From JADJLQ01 sp038251405 (GTDB taxonomy: Bacteria > Bacteroidota > Bacteroidia > Chitinophagales > Saprospiraceae), in contig JBBSBH010000017.1 in NCBI GenBank assembly GCA_038251405.1, forward strand, positions 31,702 through 95,701: a stretch of 64,000 bases of DNA, written 5' to 3'. The position numbers and the translations under genes are program-made. Below the pieces are notes generated by a model. It searched no databases. It was not told the DNA's origin and worked only from the letters and a program-made list of their open reading frames with translations. This document shows, piece by piece, positions 44,581-53,843 of this stretch (position 1 is its first letter; each line of letters begins with the position of its first letter).

Positions 44581-45204
44581 ATGATAAAGAAGATTTCTAT
44601 AAATGTATTCTGGTTGCTTTTCTTCGGATTTTTTATATACAAAATACTTCCGAAGTACGAGTACCTTATTGATGGTATCCCGTCTTTTATGGAAAAAGAC
44701 ACATTATTTAAAAAGATCATTTTTTGTTTGCATATTTTTTCAGGTATCCTAGTTTATTGCACCGCAGTACTTCAGTTCACGCCATCTATACGGAACAAAT
44801 ACATTTTATTTCACCGCAGATCCGGCAAATTATATATCGTCGCCTCATTGGTCTGTATTACTGCTTTATATTTCATGATACCACAGGGGCTTTGTACACC
44901 CTGCCGGCCTTCTCACTATATAGTCACCAGTTTATGGTTGCTGTTTGTATTCCTGGCTTATTATTTTATCCGGCAAAGAAAAATTATTCAGCACCAACAC
45001 ATGATGATACGGAGTTTCATCTGTGCTGCATATTTTGTTACGGTAAGGGTGATTGACCAGTTTGGTATGGGGCCATTTAATGCGGCATTCAAAAATAAAT
45101 CAAGAGCATTACTGGCTTCCGATATTGTTGTTTGGTTAGTGCCTTTGATTGCATTTGAATTTTACTGGCGATTTATTTTATCAAAAAACAGGCTTACTCC
45201 ATGA
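44581..45204 (+). CDS. DUF2306 membrane protein
   Basis: A 207-residue inner-membrane protein with about five helices. Family features are FKKIIFCLHIFSGILVYCTAVLQFTPSIRNKYILFHRRSGKLYI (His and Arg in the H-R-x-x-G/K-L-Y segment) and the later HQHMMIRSFICAAYFVTVRV. DUF2306 proteins are widespread and of unknown function; the conserved His and Arg suggest ion or proton movement. It overlaps the DUF418 gene by 4 bases, so the two are translationally coupled. Confidence 0.85.
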   Translation: MIKKISINVFWLLFFGFFIYKILPKYEYLIDGIPSFMEKDTLFKKIIFCLHIFSGILVYCTAVLQFTPSIRNKYILFHRRSGKLYIVASLVCITALYFMIPQGLCTPCRPSHYIVTSLWLLFVFLAYYFIRQRKIIQHQHMMIRSFICAAYFVTVRVIDQFGMGPFNAAFKNKSRALLASDIVVWLVPLIAFEFYWRFILSKNRLTP

Positions 45205-46412
45205 ACACTTCATCTTCACTTCCGCTTCAGCTAAACGAAAGGACAGTTATCATTGATATACTTCGTGGCTTTGCCTTACTCGGTGTCATCATCGCAAACC
45301 TGGAAGGTTTTATAACTTTTGCATTACCTGATGCACAGGTGGAACTTATGACAAATACACAAGCAGATAAAATCATTGGGCATTTTCTGATACTTTTTAT
45401 TGATAATAAATTTATCACTATTTTTTCTCTGCTGTTTGGTTATGGCTTTGGGGTAGTGATTGAAAGGGTGGCGGCAAAAGGAATAAATGTAAATTCTTTT
45501 TTTATCAGGCGTATGCTCATCCTTCTTTTATTTAGCTTAATACATGTGGGTTTCTGGTGGGGTGAAATTTTAAATGTGTACGCCAGTTGTGGTTTATTAT
45601 TATTGTTTTTCAGAAAATCATCTGACAAAAAATTGTTGATATGGGCGGGCATATTATTATTGATTTGCACACCACTTATACATGGCTTAAAAATGTACCT
45701 TTTGCCATCCAATTCAGCAGAATTAAATAATTTACTGAATGATTATGTAACCAGTGTAAAAGGTAAAAGCATTTCCGAAATCTTTCAGGCGAATTATAAA
45801 ACGGTCTGGTATATATTCTTTGAGCGTTGGTCGCAATACAGAGATATGTGTGAAGTGTTGGCAAAATTTCTGATTGGATATTATGTGCTGCGGATGGGTT
45901 GGTTGAAAAAAATCGAAAACTTTTTACCTTTCTTTAAAAAAGTATGGAAAGTTAGTTTGGTAATTGCTTTACTCTACCTGCTGGAAAAGACAGCTTTTGA
46001 AATTTACGGAATTGAGTTAAGCAGCAAGGAAATGAAGATTGCTGAATTCATATTTGCCAGGGTGGGCATTTTAAGTCTTTCACTTTTTTATTGCACTTCG
46101 ATTATTTTATTCTATTACCGGAATAAAGGATTGAAACTGTTTCAGTCTTTCCGATGGGTAGGCATGATGTCGCTCACCAATTATGTAACCCAAACTCTTT
46201 TTTATGTTGTATTATTCTATGGCCTTGGTTTTGGAATGCTGGGCAGAATTCACTTGCAGTGGGTTATACCGATTGGTGTAACATTTTATTTCCTGCAATC
46301 ACTATTAAGTAAATATTGGCTCAGGTATTTCAATTATGGGCCGGTAGAGTGGATATGGCGGCAATTAACTTACGGTAAAAAGTTTCCGATAAAAAGAACA
46401 CAAGCATTTTAA
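45201..46412 (+). CDS. DUF418 membrane protein
   Basis: A 403-residue protein with about eleven hydrophobic helices, opening ERTVIIDILRGFALLGVIIANLEGF, the RG(F/I)AL(L/F)G signature shared by DUF418 and acyltransferase_3-like proteins. The C-terminal DUF418 domain ends SFRWVGMMSLTNYVTQTL and FNYGPVEWIWRQLTYGK. The function is not established; the YeiB-like relatives are membrane proteins of unknown role. It is convergent with the AhpD-like gene and they meet end to end with no spacer. Confidence 0.92.
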   Translation: MNTSSSLPLQLNERTVIIDILRGFALLGVIIANLEGFITFALPDAQVELMTNTQADKIIGHFLILFIDNKFITIFSLLFGYGFGVVIERVAAKGINVNSFFIRRMLILLLFSLIHVGFWWGEILNVYASCGLLLLFFRKSSDKKLLIWAGILLLICTPLIHGLKMYLLPSNSAELNNLLNDYVTSVKGKSISEIFQANYKTVWYIFFERWSQYRDMCEVLAKFLIGYYVLRMGWLKKIENFLPFFKKVWKVSLVIALLYLLEKTAFEIYGIELSSKEMKIAEFIFARVGILSLSLFYCTSIILFYYRNKGLKLFQSFRWVGMMSLTNYVTQTLFYVVLFYGLGFGMLGRIHLQWVIPIGVTFYFLQSLLSKYWLRYFNYGPVEWIWRQLTYGKKFPIKRTQAF

Positions 46413-47021
46413 TTATACATGACTCCAATCGTACGGGTTTTCACTATTACCAGGTGATAACCCTAATTCATCGCCATCTGTATCAACCCCTAATCCTAAT
46501 ACGGTCTGGTTAGCATAACAGAAATAAGCGGTTACCTGGTTTACTTCCAGTATCTCTCCATCATCAATACCGATGCTTTGCAATAATTCAATATCGGCTT
46601 TTGTAATAGAGGTGAATAGGAACGTTAACTTTTTTGCATACTGCAGCAATAATAATTCTTTATCCGAAAAATGAAGTTCTGGTTCATCATTATCCAATGC
46701 ATGTCGCACCTGTTTTGCTTTATCAGGGTTTGCTATCAATAATTTCTGCAATCCTGCAAAATGATGATCTACACAATAAGCACATTTATTTAAAAGGCTT
46801 ACGTACACACCAATTGTTTCTAAAAACCATTTGGGTAATGTATTGCTGCTGTGATGCAGTACATTTTTATACAACTGCATATGGCCTTCGAGCGTGTGCG
46901 ACCGCAGGCTGTGCGCCATCAGTATATTATCAACTCTTTTATCAGGATTTGATATACGTTTATAAATTTCTTTTAGCTTCCCGTTTGCATCTTCGGGTGC
47001 AATGGTTTTTATCCAGCTCAT
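46413..47021 (-). CDS. AhpD-like peroxidase-related protein
   Basis: A 202-residue cytoplasmic protein of the carboxymuconolactone decarboxylase fold. The redox motif is CAYC with the downstream His (LLNKCAYCVDHHFAGL at about 95-110), the proton-relay arrangement of AhpD-type alkylhydroperoxidases and of the peroxidase-related TIGR01926 group. The N-terminal part (MSWIKTIAPEDANGKLKEIYKRI) is typical of that group. The cupin gene lies 15 bases upstream on the same strand. Confidence 0.88.
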   Translation of the reverse strand: MSWIKTIAPEDANGKLKEIYKRISNPDKRVDNILMAHSLRSHTLEGHMQLYKNVLHHSSNTLPKWFLETIGVYVSLLNKCAYCVDHHFAGLQKLLIANPDKAKQVRHALDNDEPELHFSDKELLLLQYAKKLTFLFTSITKADIELLQSIGIDDGEILEVNQVTAYFCYANQTVLGLGVDTDGDELGLSPGNSENPYDWSHV

Positions 47022-47036
47022 TATCTATGATTAACA

Positions 47037-47474
47037 TTAAATATCCTGGTTGCGGTCATAAGGAATGATATTATCCCATTCTTCAGCAGATGAACGGGCA
47101 ACAAAAGCAACAACAGGTTCTGTATCGCTCATATTATACACTTCATGGGGCACACCGGGCTTGATATAAATAAAATCGCCGCCTTCATTTTCCAGCATAT
47201 TTTTTAATCCAGGGCCAAATTCATGTCTTACTTTTCCGCTGATGATATAGAGTATCAGTTCAAAATCAACATGAATATGTGCAAAAGCAACACCGCCCGG
47301 TGGTATAGTGGCAATATTTGCTGATAATTTTGTAGTACCCACATTCTTCGCCGACATTCCCTGTTTATAATGTATACCGTTCCAGTTTCGTTTTGCACCG
47401 CCACCACGTATGGTAAGGATGCCGTCATGATCTTCTACAGCACACAGCTGAACATTGTCTTTATCATCTTTCAT
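47037..47474 (-). CDS. Cupin-domain protein
   Basis: A 145-residue single-cupin protein. The metal-binding set is spread over GVAFAHIHVDFELILYIISGKVRHEFG (two His and a Glu) and KPGVPHEVYNMSD (the last His). Such cupins include dioxygenases, isomerases and mere metal- or sugar-binding proteins, so the reaction is not predicted. It is probably co-transcribed with the AhpD-like gene, which may link both to oxidant metabolism. Confidence 0.88.
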   Translation of the reverse strand: MKDDKDNVQLCAVEDHDGILTIRGGGAKRNWNGIHYKQGMSAKNVGTTKLSANIATIPPGGVAFAHIHVDFELILYIISGKVRHEFGPGLKNMLENEGGDFIYIKPGVPHEVYNMSDTEPVVAFVARSSAEEWDNIIPYDRNQDI

Positions 47475-47821
47475 AAAAATGGTTTTAATAATTAATTAGT
47501 CCTCTTTCTTCATCAATACCATACGAATGGGGACCGGGCTTCCTCTTTTTTTTCGTTGGAATTGAAGGAGAACAGCAGGAACGCCAGCAAAGAAAGTGAT
47601 ATTACTTTTTTTATCATAAATTGTTTGGTTTAAAAAATCATTATTACCTTAAGATAAGCATTTTTTAATGTTACAAACAAGAAATAGGCCCCCTCTAAAG
47701 TATTCATTTGCTATACGCTATCTGATCCCGCCATTCAAAATAGGATCCTGAATCTGTTGAATTATTACTCGCTTCCATTTTTCTTCAACATTCAATTCGT
47801 ACTTTACTTCAAATTTTTATT
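47475..47821. other. Intergenic region between divergent cupin and response-regulator genes
   Basis: This 347-base gap has no large gene, only the 34-codon ORF at 47513-47617. It should carry the promoters for both sides. I see no clear repeat or terminator. Confidence 0.5.
47513..47617 (-). CDS. Possible 34-residue secreted peptide
   Basis: The minus-strand ATG at 47615-47617 opens MIKKVISLSLLAFLLFSF, a believable signal peptide, then NSNEKKEEARSPFVWY and a TGA. The mature part would be only about 15 residues. It could be a real small exported peptide, or the start of a gene lost by deletion. It lies 38 bases upstream of the cupin gene on the same strand. Confidence 0.3.
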   Translation of the reverse strand: MIKKVISLSLLAFLLFSFNSNEKKEEARSPFVWY

Positions 47822-48493
47822 TTGAAGATCCTCATCATTGAAGACGAAAAAGCATTGGCAGAAAGTATTGTTGATTATATGAAGGGAGAGGATTATCTCT
47901 GCGAAACAGCCGCCGATTTTATAACTGCATTGGAAAAAACAGAAATGTTTGATTATGATTGCATCTTGTTGGATATCGGATTGCCAGGCGGCAGCGGCCT
48001 GAAGATATTAAAGGAATTGAAAGCAAATAATAAAGCTGACGGAGTGTTAATCATTTCTGCAAAAAACTCACTGGATGACAAAGTGGAAGGCTTGCAACTG
48101 GGTGCAGACGATTACCTGCCCAAACCCTTTCATCTTTCGGAACTCAGCGCAAGGATCGCAGCTATCATCCGGCGCAAAAATTTTAGCGGCAACAACCTGG
48201 TTAAATTTAACGAGATTGAAATTGATACTATAGCAAAAACAGTAACTATCAAAAATAAACCATTTACCCTTACCCGCAAGGAATATGAATTGCTCCTGTA
48301 CTTTATCAGTAATAAGGGTAGGGTTATTTCTAAAAATGCCATTGCAGGGCATTTATGGGGCGATAATATGGACGGTAGCAATGATTTTATTTATACTCAT
48401 ATAAAAAACCTTCGTAAAAAAATGATTGAGTTTGGAGACCACGATTACATAAGATCGGTTTACGGAATGGGATATAAATTTACAGACCAATGA
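47822..48493 (+). CDS. OmpR/PhoB-type response regulator
   Basis: A 223-residue two-component regulator starting at TTG. The receiver domain (1-115) has acidic pocket EDE, phosphoacceptor D51 in CILLDIGLPGG and Lys in DDYLPKPF. The C-terminal winged helix (about 130-220; TLTRKEYELLLYFISNKGRV, HLWGDNMDG, IRSVYGMGYKF) binds DNA. It overlaps the histidine-kinase start by 4 bases. It probably controls the TonB receptor and efflux genes downstream. Confidence 0.95.
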   Translation: MKILIIEDEKALAESIVDYMKGEDYLCETAADFITALEKTEMFDYDCILLDIGLPGGSGLKILKELKANNKADGVLIISAKNSLDDKVEGLQLGADDYLPKPFHLSELSARIAAIIRRKNFSGNNLVKFNEIEIDTIAKTVTIKNKPFTLTRKEYELLLYFISNKGRVISKNAIAGHLWGDNMDGSNDFIYTHIKNLRKKMIEFGDHDYIRSVYGMGYKFTDQ

Positions 48494-49764
48494 AATTGCT
48501 GGCGAAATACAACCGCATCAATGTATTGGTAACCATATCTATTATACTGATCAGCAGTGTTTGTTTTTATATCATGATAAGGCATGTACTGATCAACCAG
48601 TTGGATGAAGACCTGAAAATTGAGGAGCAGGAGATCATAGATTTTGTAAAAACAAAAAATAAATTACCCGACCCCTCCAATTATAAAGACCAGCAAATAG
48701 AATTTATTGAAACCAATGGTATCGTTTCTGACAGGGGGTTTAGTTCAATTGTTCTCTTTAATAAAACAGCTAATGAAAAAGTACTTTCAAGGCAGTACCA
48801 GTTTTCCATGGAGATCAATGGTAAAATGGTTACAGTCCTCATCCGTAAATCGCAGGAGGAAACGGAAGACCTGATAAAAATGATTGCGTGGATAACCCTG
48901 GGGATTGTTATTTTACTGTTGTTGATACTTTTTCTTATCAATAGATTTTTATTATCCCGGCTTTGGAAACCTTTCAATAATACATTGGCCCAGTTAAAAG
49001 AATTTAACCTTTCCTCTAAAAACAAAATAATGCCTGAACGTACGGATATAACTGAGTTTTCCGAATTAAATAAGGCTGTTTTACAGATGACAGAAAGGGT
49101 AAAGCACGATTATGAGGTATTGAAGAATTTTACAGATAATGCCTCGCATGAAATGCAAACCCCTTTGGCTATCATCAATTCCAAACTGGATGTGCTCATA
49201 CAAGATGAAGCGCTTAGTGAATTCCAGATTCAACAATTACAGGGTATTTATAACGCTATGGACAGGCTATCCAACCTCAATCAATCTCTATTATTACTTA
49301 CCAAAATTGAGAACAGCCAGTTTAATAACAAGGAGGACATTTCAATGGACAAATTGATTACAGAAAAAATCTTAGAATTTGAGGAAATGGCTGAAGATAA
49401 AAATCTGGTTATTACTAAAGAAATACAGCCCATAAGCATATCAGTCAATAAACAGCTGCTGGATGTCCTGTTAAGCAATCTTCTGGTGAATGCCATTCGC
49501 TATAATATTCCAGGCGGTCATATTTCAGTTACCCTTTCTGAAACTAAGCTTATTATTTCCAACGATTCTTTTCTACCCGAACTGGACGGGCAGAGTGTCT
49601 TTCAACGATTTTACCGCCATGCTGATACAAAGCTGGAAGGCAATGGCCTGGGGCTTTCAATTATTAAACAGATCTGTGCTGTTGCGGGTTATGATTGTAA
49701 ATACAGCTACCAGGACAACCGACATAAATTCAGCGTTGATTTTAAAACAAATAAATCTGCCTGA
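48490..49764 (+). CDS. Sensor histidine kinase
   Basis: A 424-residue membrane kinase with two transmembrane helices (about 9-30 and 138-160) around a periplasmic sensor loop. The HAMP-like linker leads to the dimerisation box with H220 in FTDNASHEMQTPLAII. The ATPase domain has N box LLVNAIRYNIPGG and G box GNGLGLSIIKQ. It is paired with the upstream regulator and lies 69 bases from the TonB receptor gene. Confidence 0.95.
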   Translation: MKLLAKYNRINVLVTISIILISSVCFYIMIRHVLINQLDEDLKIEEQEIIDFVKTKNKLPDPSNYKDQQIEFIETNGIVSDRGFSSIVLFNKTANEKVLSRQYQFSMEINGKMVTVLIRKSQEETEDLIKMIAWITLGIVILLLLILFLINRFLLSRLWKPFNNTLAQLKEFNLSSKNKIMPERTDITEFSELNKAVLQMTERVKHDYEVLKNFTDNASHEMQTPLAIINSKLDVLIQDEALSEFQIQQLQGIYNAMDRLSNLNQSLLLLTKIENSQFNNKEDISMDKLITEKILEFEEMAEDKNLVITKEIQPISISVNKQLLDVLLSNLLVNAIRYNIPGGHISVTLSETKLIISNDSFLPELDGQSVFQRFYRHADTKLEGNGLGLSIIKQICAVAGYDCKYSYQDNRHKFSVDFKTNKSA

Positions 49765-49833
49765 TGATGAAAAGTATCTTCAGTTTTTCTTCAGAATTAA
49801 AAAATACTTTGCAGTGCAAAACCAGCTGATCAG

Positions 49834-52245
49834 ATGTCACTCAAAAAAACAGGTATTTTTTTTTCCATAATTCTCATTTCAGTTCGGCTTATAGCACAGC
49901 AGGTGGGTACGATCATCACCGGAAACGTGATTGACGGATCTACGTCGCAAACAGTAGAGTTTGCAACAATACTCTTATTGAGTTTGCCCGACAGTACTTT
50001 TGCTAAATCAGCAATTACGGATAAAGAAGGAAAGTTTATTATTGAAAATATTGAACCCGGAAATTACCTTCTCCGCTGCAGCTTTATAGGTTTTGCAAAT
50101 ACAAACCTAACTATATCGATTAATAAACAGTCAAGATTGAATCTTGGGAAAATTGAAATTGTGGCTGAAGCGGTCACCATGAAAGAAGTTACGGTGTCAG
50201 GGAAAAAAGCTGTGTTGAATACTTCTATCGACAGGAAAGTATATAATGTAAGCCAGGATATCATGGCCCAAAGCGGTACCGCCAGCGATGTGCTGAAAAA
50301 TATCCCTTCGGTAGATGTGGATATTGACGGAAATGTAAGCTTAAGAGGCTCCGAAGCTGTGCTGATACTGATCAATGGAAGACCATCGCCCCTGATGGGC
50401 AAAACCAGGGCAGAAGTGCTACAACAGTTTCCGGCCAATTCCATTGAACGAATCGAGGTGATCACCAACCCATCGGCAAAATATAAACCTGATGGCACCT
50501 CGGGCATGATTAATATTGTACTTAAGAAAAATGTAAAGACCGGCTGGAATGGGAATGTGATTGCTAACCTTGGAAACCGAAGCAGGTATAATACAGGTGT
50601 AGGGCTTAATTATAAACCCGGCAAACTAAATGTTTTTGGTAATTACAGTTACAGGCAGGATAGCCGATTACGCCAGAATAATACAAATAGGGAATACCTC
50701 GATTCGGTAGGCAATACTCAAAGTTTTTACACCGAAGACAATCAATCACCCAACCGGCCATACTCACACCTGCTGACATTGGGCGCCGACTACCCGGTAA
50801 ATAGTCACAATAGTTTTGGGATATCAGGTAATTATCATTACCGAAAAATGATTAAGCATGATGTGACTGCATATAATTTTTTTGATAAGGACTATATGCT
50901 CAGCAATAACTATGATCGTTTAAGATATGATCCCGAACTGGAAAAAGAAACGGATGCTACGGCTTACTGGCAACATAATTTTCCTAAAGAAGATCATGAG
51001 TTGCGTATGGAACTGAATGTATCCGGCTCAAACGAAGTGGAGGATAATCATTATACCAATGTGTATTATCTATCCGCAATTGCTTCGTCTTTTGATAATA
51101 CGATTATCAAACAAATTAATCACCAGCAGCAACTTAACCTGGAATATACCAACCCACTGTCAGACAATTCAAAACTGGAGGCAGGCTATTCGGGCTCTTT
51201 CACACAGCTGGATATGAACTTTTTTGGGGAGTATTACGATAATCCACAAAAAAAATTTGTAAAAGATATGGTAAAGAGCAATCAGTTTCTGTACAAAGAA
51301 TTCATCCATGCTTTTTATACCACCTACCTGCACAGCTACCAAAAATTCGGATATGAAATTGGTTTAAGGGCCGAGCCAGCAAGTATAAACAGCAACCTGG
51401 TCACCAAAGATTCGCTGATCAGTAATAATTATTTTAAAATTTTTCCTACCATTCATCTTTCCTATAAAATACAGCATAGTGAACTCCAGCTGAATTATAG
51501 TAAACGTGTCAACCGGGCAGAAGGTGATGACCTGAATCCTTTTCCGGAATACCGTGATCCCAGGAACCTGCGTGCCGGCAATCCTAAACTACTGCCCGAA
51601 ATTATCCACTCCGTTGAATTCGGATATAAGTGGCAGAATAAAAAGTTTTCGTTTGTACCCAGCATTTATTACCGGTATAAACTGAATGGATTTACTACCG
51701 TAACGTTACCTGTTAATGACAGCGTGTTACTGACCACACAGCAGAACCTGTCCAGTGATCAGTCTGCAGGCCTGGAACTTATCTTTTCTGCCAACGCAGG
51801 AAAATTCTTCTCTGCCAATCTCAGCTCTAATTTCTTTTATGAAAAGATAGATGCAACAGCCCTGGGTTATAACGATAAAAAATCCATTGTATCCATGAGT
51901 TTAAATTACAATAGCACGTTTGTTGTTACACCAGTCACTTTTTTACAGCTTAGTTGTAATTATCGATCGGCAAGGCTTACGCCACAGGGAAAAAGGTATG
52001 GAACCTTTGTGATGAATGCAGGCATGCGGCAGGACCTCTTCAATAAGAAAATGTCGGTCATACTTACGGTTTCAGATTTATTTAAGACGCTAAAATATAA
52101 GACCGAGTTGAACTCACCCTATTTTAACGAGCTGTCTGTTGGAAGGCGCGATGCACAAATCATTTACCTCGGCATCAGTTACCGTTTTGGAAATGCGATC
52201 AAGAAGTCAAACGAAGTAAAACTGCAGTTTGATAATAATTTATAA
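49834..52245 (+). CDS. TonB-dependent outer-membrane receptor (OMP_b-brl_3 type)
   Basis: An 803-residue outer-membrane protein with signal peptide (GIFFSIILISVRLIAQQ). It has an N-terminal carboxypeptidase-regulatory-like domain (about 25-110: GNVIDGSTSQTVEFATILLLSL), a plug domain (KAVLNTSIDRKVYNVSQDIM... LKNIPSVDVDIDGNVSLRGS... SIERIEVITNPSAKY) and a large beta-barrel typical of the outer-membrane beta-barrel family 3. The ligand is not known. Its position after a two-component system and before PepSY, YncE and RND genes suggests regulated uptake or sensing of a small molecule or metal. Confidence 0.93.
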   Translation: MSLKKTGIFFSIILISVRLIAQQVGTIITGNVIDGSTSQTVEFATILLLSLPDSTFAKSAITDKEGKFIIENIEPGNYLLRCSFIGFANTNLTISINKQSRLNLGKIEIVAEAVTMKEVTVSGKKAVLNTSIDRKVYNVSQDIMAQSGTASDVLKNIPSVDVDIDGNVSLRGSEAVLILINGRPSPLMGKTRAEVLQQFPANSIERIEVITNPSAKYKPDGTSGMINIVLKKNVKTGWNGNVIANLGNRSRYNTGVGLNYKPGKLNVFGNYSYRQDSRLRQNNTNREYLDSVGNTQSFYTEDNQSPNRPYSHLLTLGADYPVNSHNSFGISGNYHYRKMIKHDVTAYNFFDKDYMLSNNYDRLRYDPELEKETDATAYWQHNFPKEDHELRMELNVSGSNEVEDNHYTNVYYLSAIASSFDNTIIKQINHQQQLNLEYTNPLSDNSKLEAGYSGSFTQLDMNFFGEYYDNPQKKFVKDMVKSNQFLYKEFIHAFYTTYLHSYQKFGYEIGLRAEPASINSNLVTKDSLISNNYFKIFPTIHLSYKIQHSELQLNYSKRVNRAEGDDLNPFPEYRDPRNLRAGNPKLLPEIIHSVEFGYKWQNKKFSFVPSIYYRYKLNGFTTVTLPVNDSVLLTTQQNLSSDQSAGLELIFSANAGKFFSANLSSNFFYEKIDATALGYNDKKSIVSMSLNYNSTFVVTPVTFLQLSCNYRSARLTPQGKRYGTFVMNAGMRQDLFNKKMSVILTVSDLFKTLKYKTELNSPYFNELSVGRRDAQIIYLGISYRFGNAIKKSNEVKLQFDNNL

Positions 52246-52305
52246 CTCCAGTTTTTCTTCAGAATCTGGATTTAAGTTTACAGCTCAATAAAAAATATAC
52301 AAAAG

Positions 52306-52737
52306 ATGAAAAAGTTAATAATATTATCATCGCTGGTTGCAATAATTACATTTTCAGCCTGCGCCCAGGGGCTGGACGCTTCCAAATTACCGGGTGCAGT
52401 TAAAACAGCCTTTGCTAAAAAATTCCCGGGCACCACCGCTGAATGGGGGAAAGAAAATGCTAAAGAATATGAAGCAGAATTTAAAATAAATGGCAAATCT
52501 GTTTCCGCTAATTTTTTAACAGACGGAAGCTGGGTTGAAACTGAAATGGAGATAAATAATGCTGAACTTCCACAACCTGCAGCAGATGCCGTGAAAACAA
52601 AATATCCCGAAGCAACTCTTTTAAAGGTCTATAAGATTGACAATGCCATAGGAGAAACTACCTTTGAGGCAGAAATCAAAACAGGTCTTAAAAAGAAGGA
52701 ATTGGTATTAAAAGCCGATGGCACCTTTATAAAATAA
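52306..52737 (+). CDS. PepSY-like (DUF2874) periplasmic protein
   Basis: A 143-residue exported protein (signal KKLIILSSLVAIITFSACAQG; the FSAC may be a lipobox). Two DUF2874/PepSY-like units follow: KLPGAVKTAFAKKFPGTTAEWGKENAKEYEAEF and ELPQPAADAVKTKYPEATLLKVYKI. Proteins of this kind accompany two-component systems and metal-responsive genes in Bacteroidota and may bind a ligand in the periplasm. It lies 60 bases after the receptor. Confidence 0.88.
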   Translation: MKKLIILSSLVAIITFSACAQGLDASKLPGAVKTAFAKKFPGTTAEWGKENAKEYEAEFKINGKSVSANFLTDGSWVETEMEINNAELPQPAADAVKTKYPEATLLKVYKIDNAIGETTFEAEIKTGLKKKELVLKADGTFIK

Positions 52738-52753
52738 AATTTAATCATTAAGT

Positions 52754-52786
52754 TTAAACCGGAAAGAGTTGTTTTTTCCGGCTTAA
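52754..52786. terminator. Possible terminator or attenuator hairpin
   Basis: TTAAACCGGAAA (52754-52765) pairs with TTTCCGGCTTAA (52775-52786), with one mismatch. It lies between the PepSY-like gene and the YncE-like gene. The T-rich tract is partly inside the stem, so it may attenuate rather than end transcription of the efflux genes. Confidence 0.4.
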
Positions 52787-52804
52787 CTTTAATAAAAAGA
52801 AAAA

Positions 52805-53812
52805 ATGAAAAAATTAACTTTGCTTTTAACTGCCCTCTTAGCAGGAATAGCTATAACAAATGCACAACAGCCTACTGGCATGCATATTACCCATACTTTT
52901 CACATCGCCAGTCCCGGCGGTTGGGATTACCTGGCCGTAAGTCCGGTGAATGACTGGCTTTATGTGAGTCATGGTACGCAAGTAAATATTTTAAATAAAA
53001 TGACCGGCGATTCTGTTGGTGTGATTGAAAACACAACTGGTGTACATGGAATTGCTTTTGATGTGGCCGATAAAAAAGGATTTACCAGCAATGGCAGACT
53101 AAATAATGTAACGGTATTCGATCTGTATACCAATAAGGTTTTTAATCAGATTCCGACGGGTACCAATCCAGATGCAATCATGTATGAACCCTTTTCTAAA
53201 AAAATTATTACCTGTAATGGACGCAGTAAAAATCTCAGTATTATCGATCCTGGCATGAATTCACTAATTGACAGTATTGATGTTGGAGGTAAGCCGGAAA
53301 CAGCTGTAAGTGATGGTGCTGGAAAAATATTTGTAAATGTGGAAGACCAGAATGAGATCGTTGAAATTGATGTGAAGACATTCAAAGTACTTCATCATTG
53401 GAGCCTTGCTCCTGCAGAGGGCCCAACCGGGCTGGCCTTTGATAAAGCAACAAAAAGATTATTTGCCGGATGTGATAAACTACTGGTGGTGTTAGATGCC
53501 AGTACCGGAAAAATAGTGGACAAACTTGTCATTGGTGATGGATGTGACGGTGTGGTATTTGATGAGGATTCAAAGAATATTTATACTTCTAACGGAGAAG
53601 GAACTATGACGGTAATACATGAGGACAATGCAAATAAGTTTACCGTATTGGAAAATGTAGTTACTAAAAGAGGTGCAAGAACAATTACACTGGATAAAAA
53701 AACTCATTTGATATATATGTCCACTGCCGAATTTGAAGCACAGGAACCAGGTCAGCAGGGAAGACCAAAGATGAAACCCGGTACATTCCAGGTATTAGTG
53801 GTAGGGAAATAA
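52805..53812 (+). CDS. YncE-family beta-propeller protein
   Basis: A 335-residue secreted propeller (signal KKLTLLLTALLAGIAITNAQ). Seven-blade YVTN-like repeats are visible: VNDWLYVSHGTQVNILNKMTGD, KKGFTSNGRLNNVTVFDLYTNKV, SKNLSIIDPGMNSLIDSIDVGGKPE, KRLFAGCDKLLVVLDASTGKIV. E. coli YncE is a periplasmic propeller induced by iron limitation, but relatives are diverse. Lying between the PepSY gene and the efflux operon, it is probably part of the regulated set. Confidence 0.9.
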   Translation: MKKLTLLLTALLAGIAITNAQQPTGMHITHTFHIASPGGWDYLAVSPVNDWLYVSHGTQVNILNKMTGDSVGVIENTTGVHGIAFDVADKKGFTSNGRLNNVTVFDLYTNKVFNQIPTGTNPDAIMYEPFSKKIITCNGRSKNLSIIDPGMNSLIDSIDVGGKPETAVSDGAGKIFVNVEDQNEIVEIDVKTFKVLHHWSLAPAEGPTGLAFDKATKRLFAGCDKLLVVLDASTGKIVDKLVIGDGCDGVVFDEDSKNIYTSNGEGTMTVIHEDNANKFTVLENVVTKRGARTITLDKKTHLIYMSTAEFEAQEPGQQGRPKMKPGTFQVLVVGK

Positions 53813-53843
53813 AATTTATATTCTCCCTAAATTATTTCTTTGG

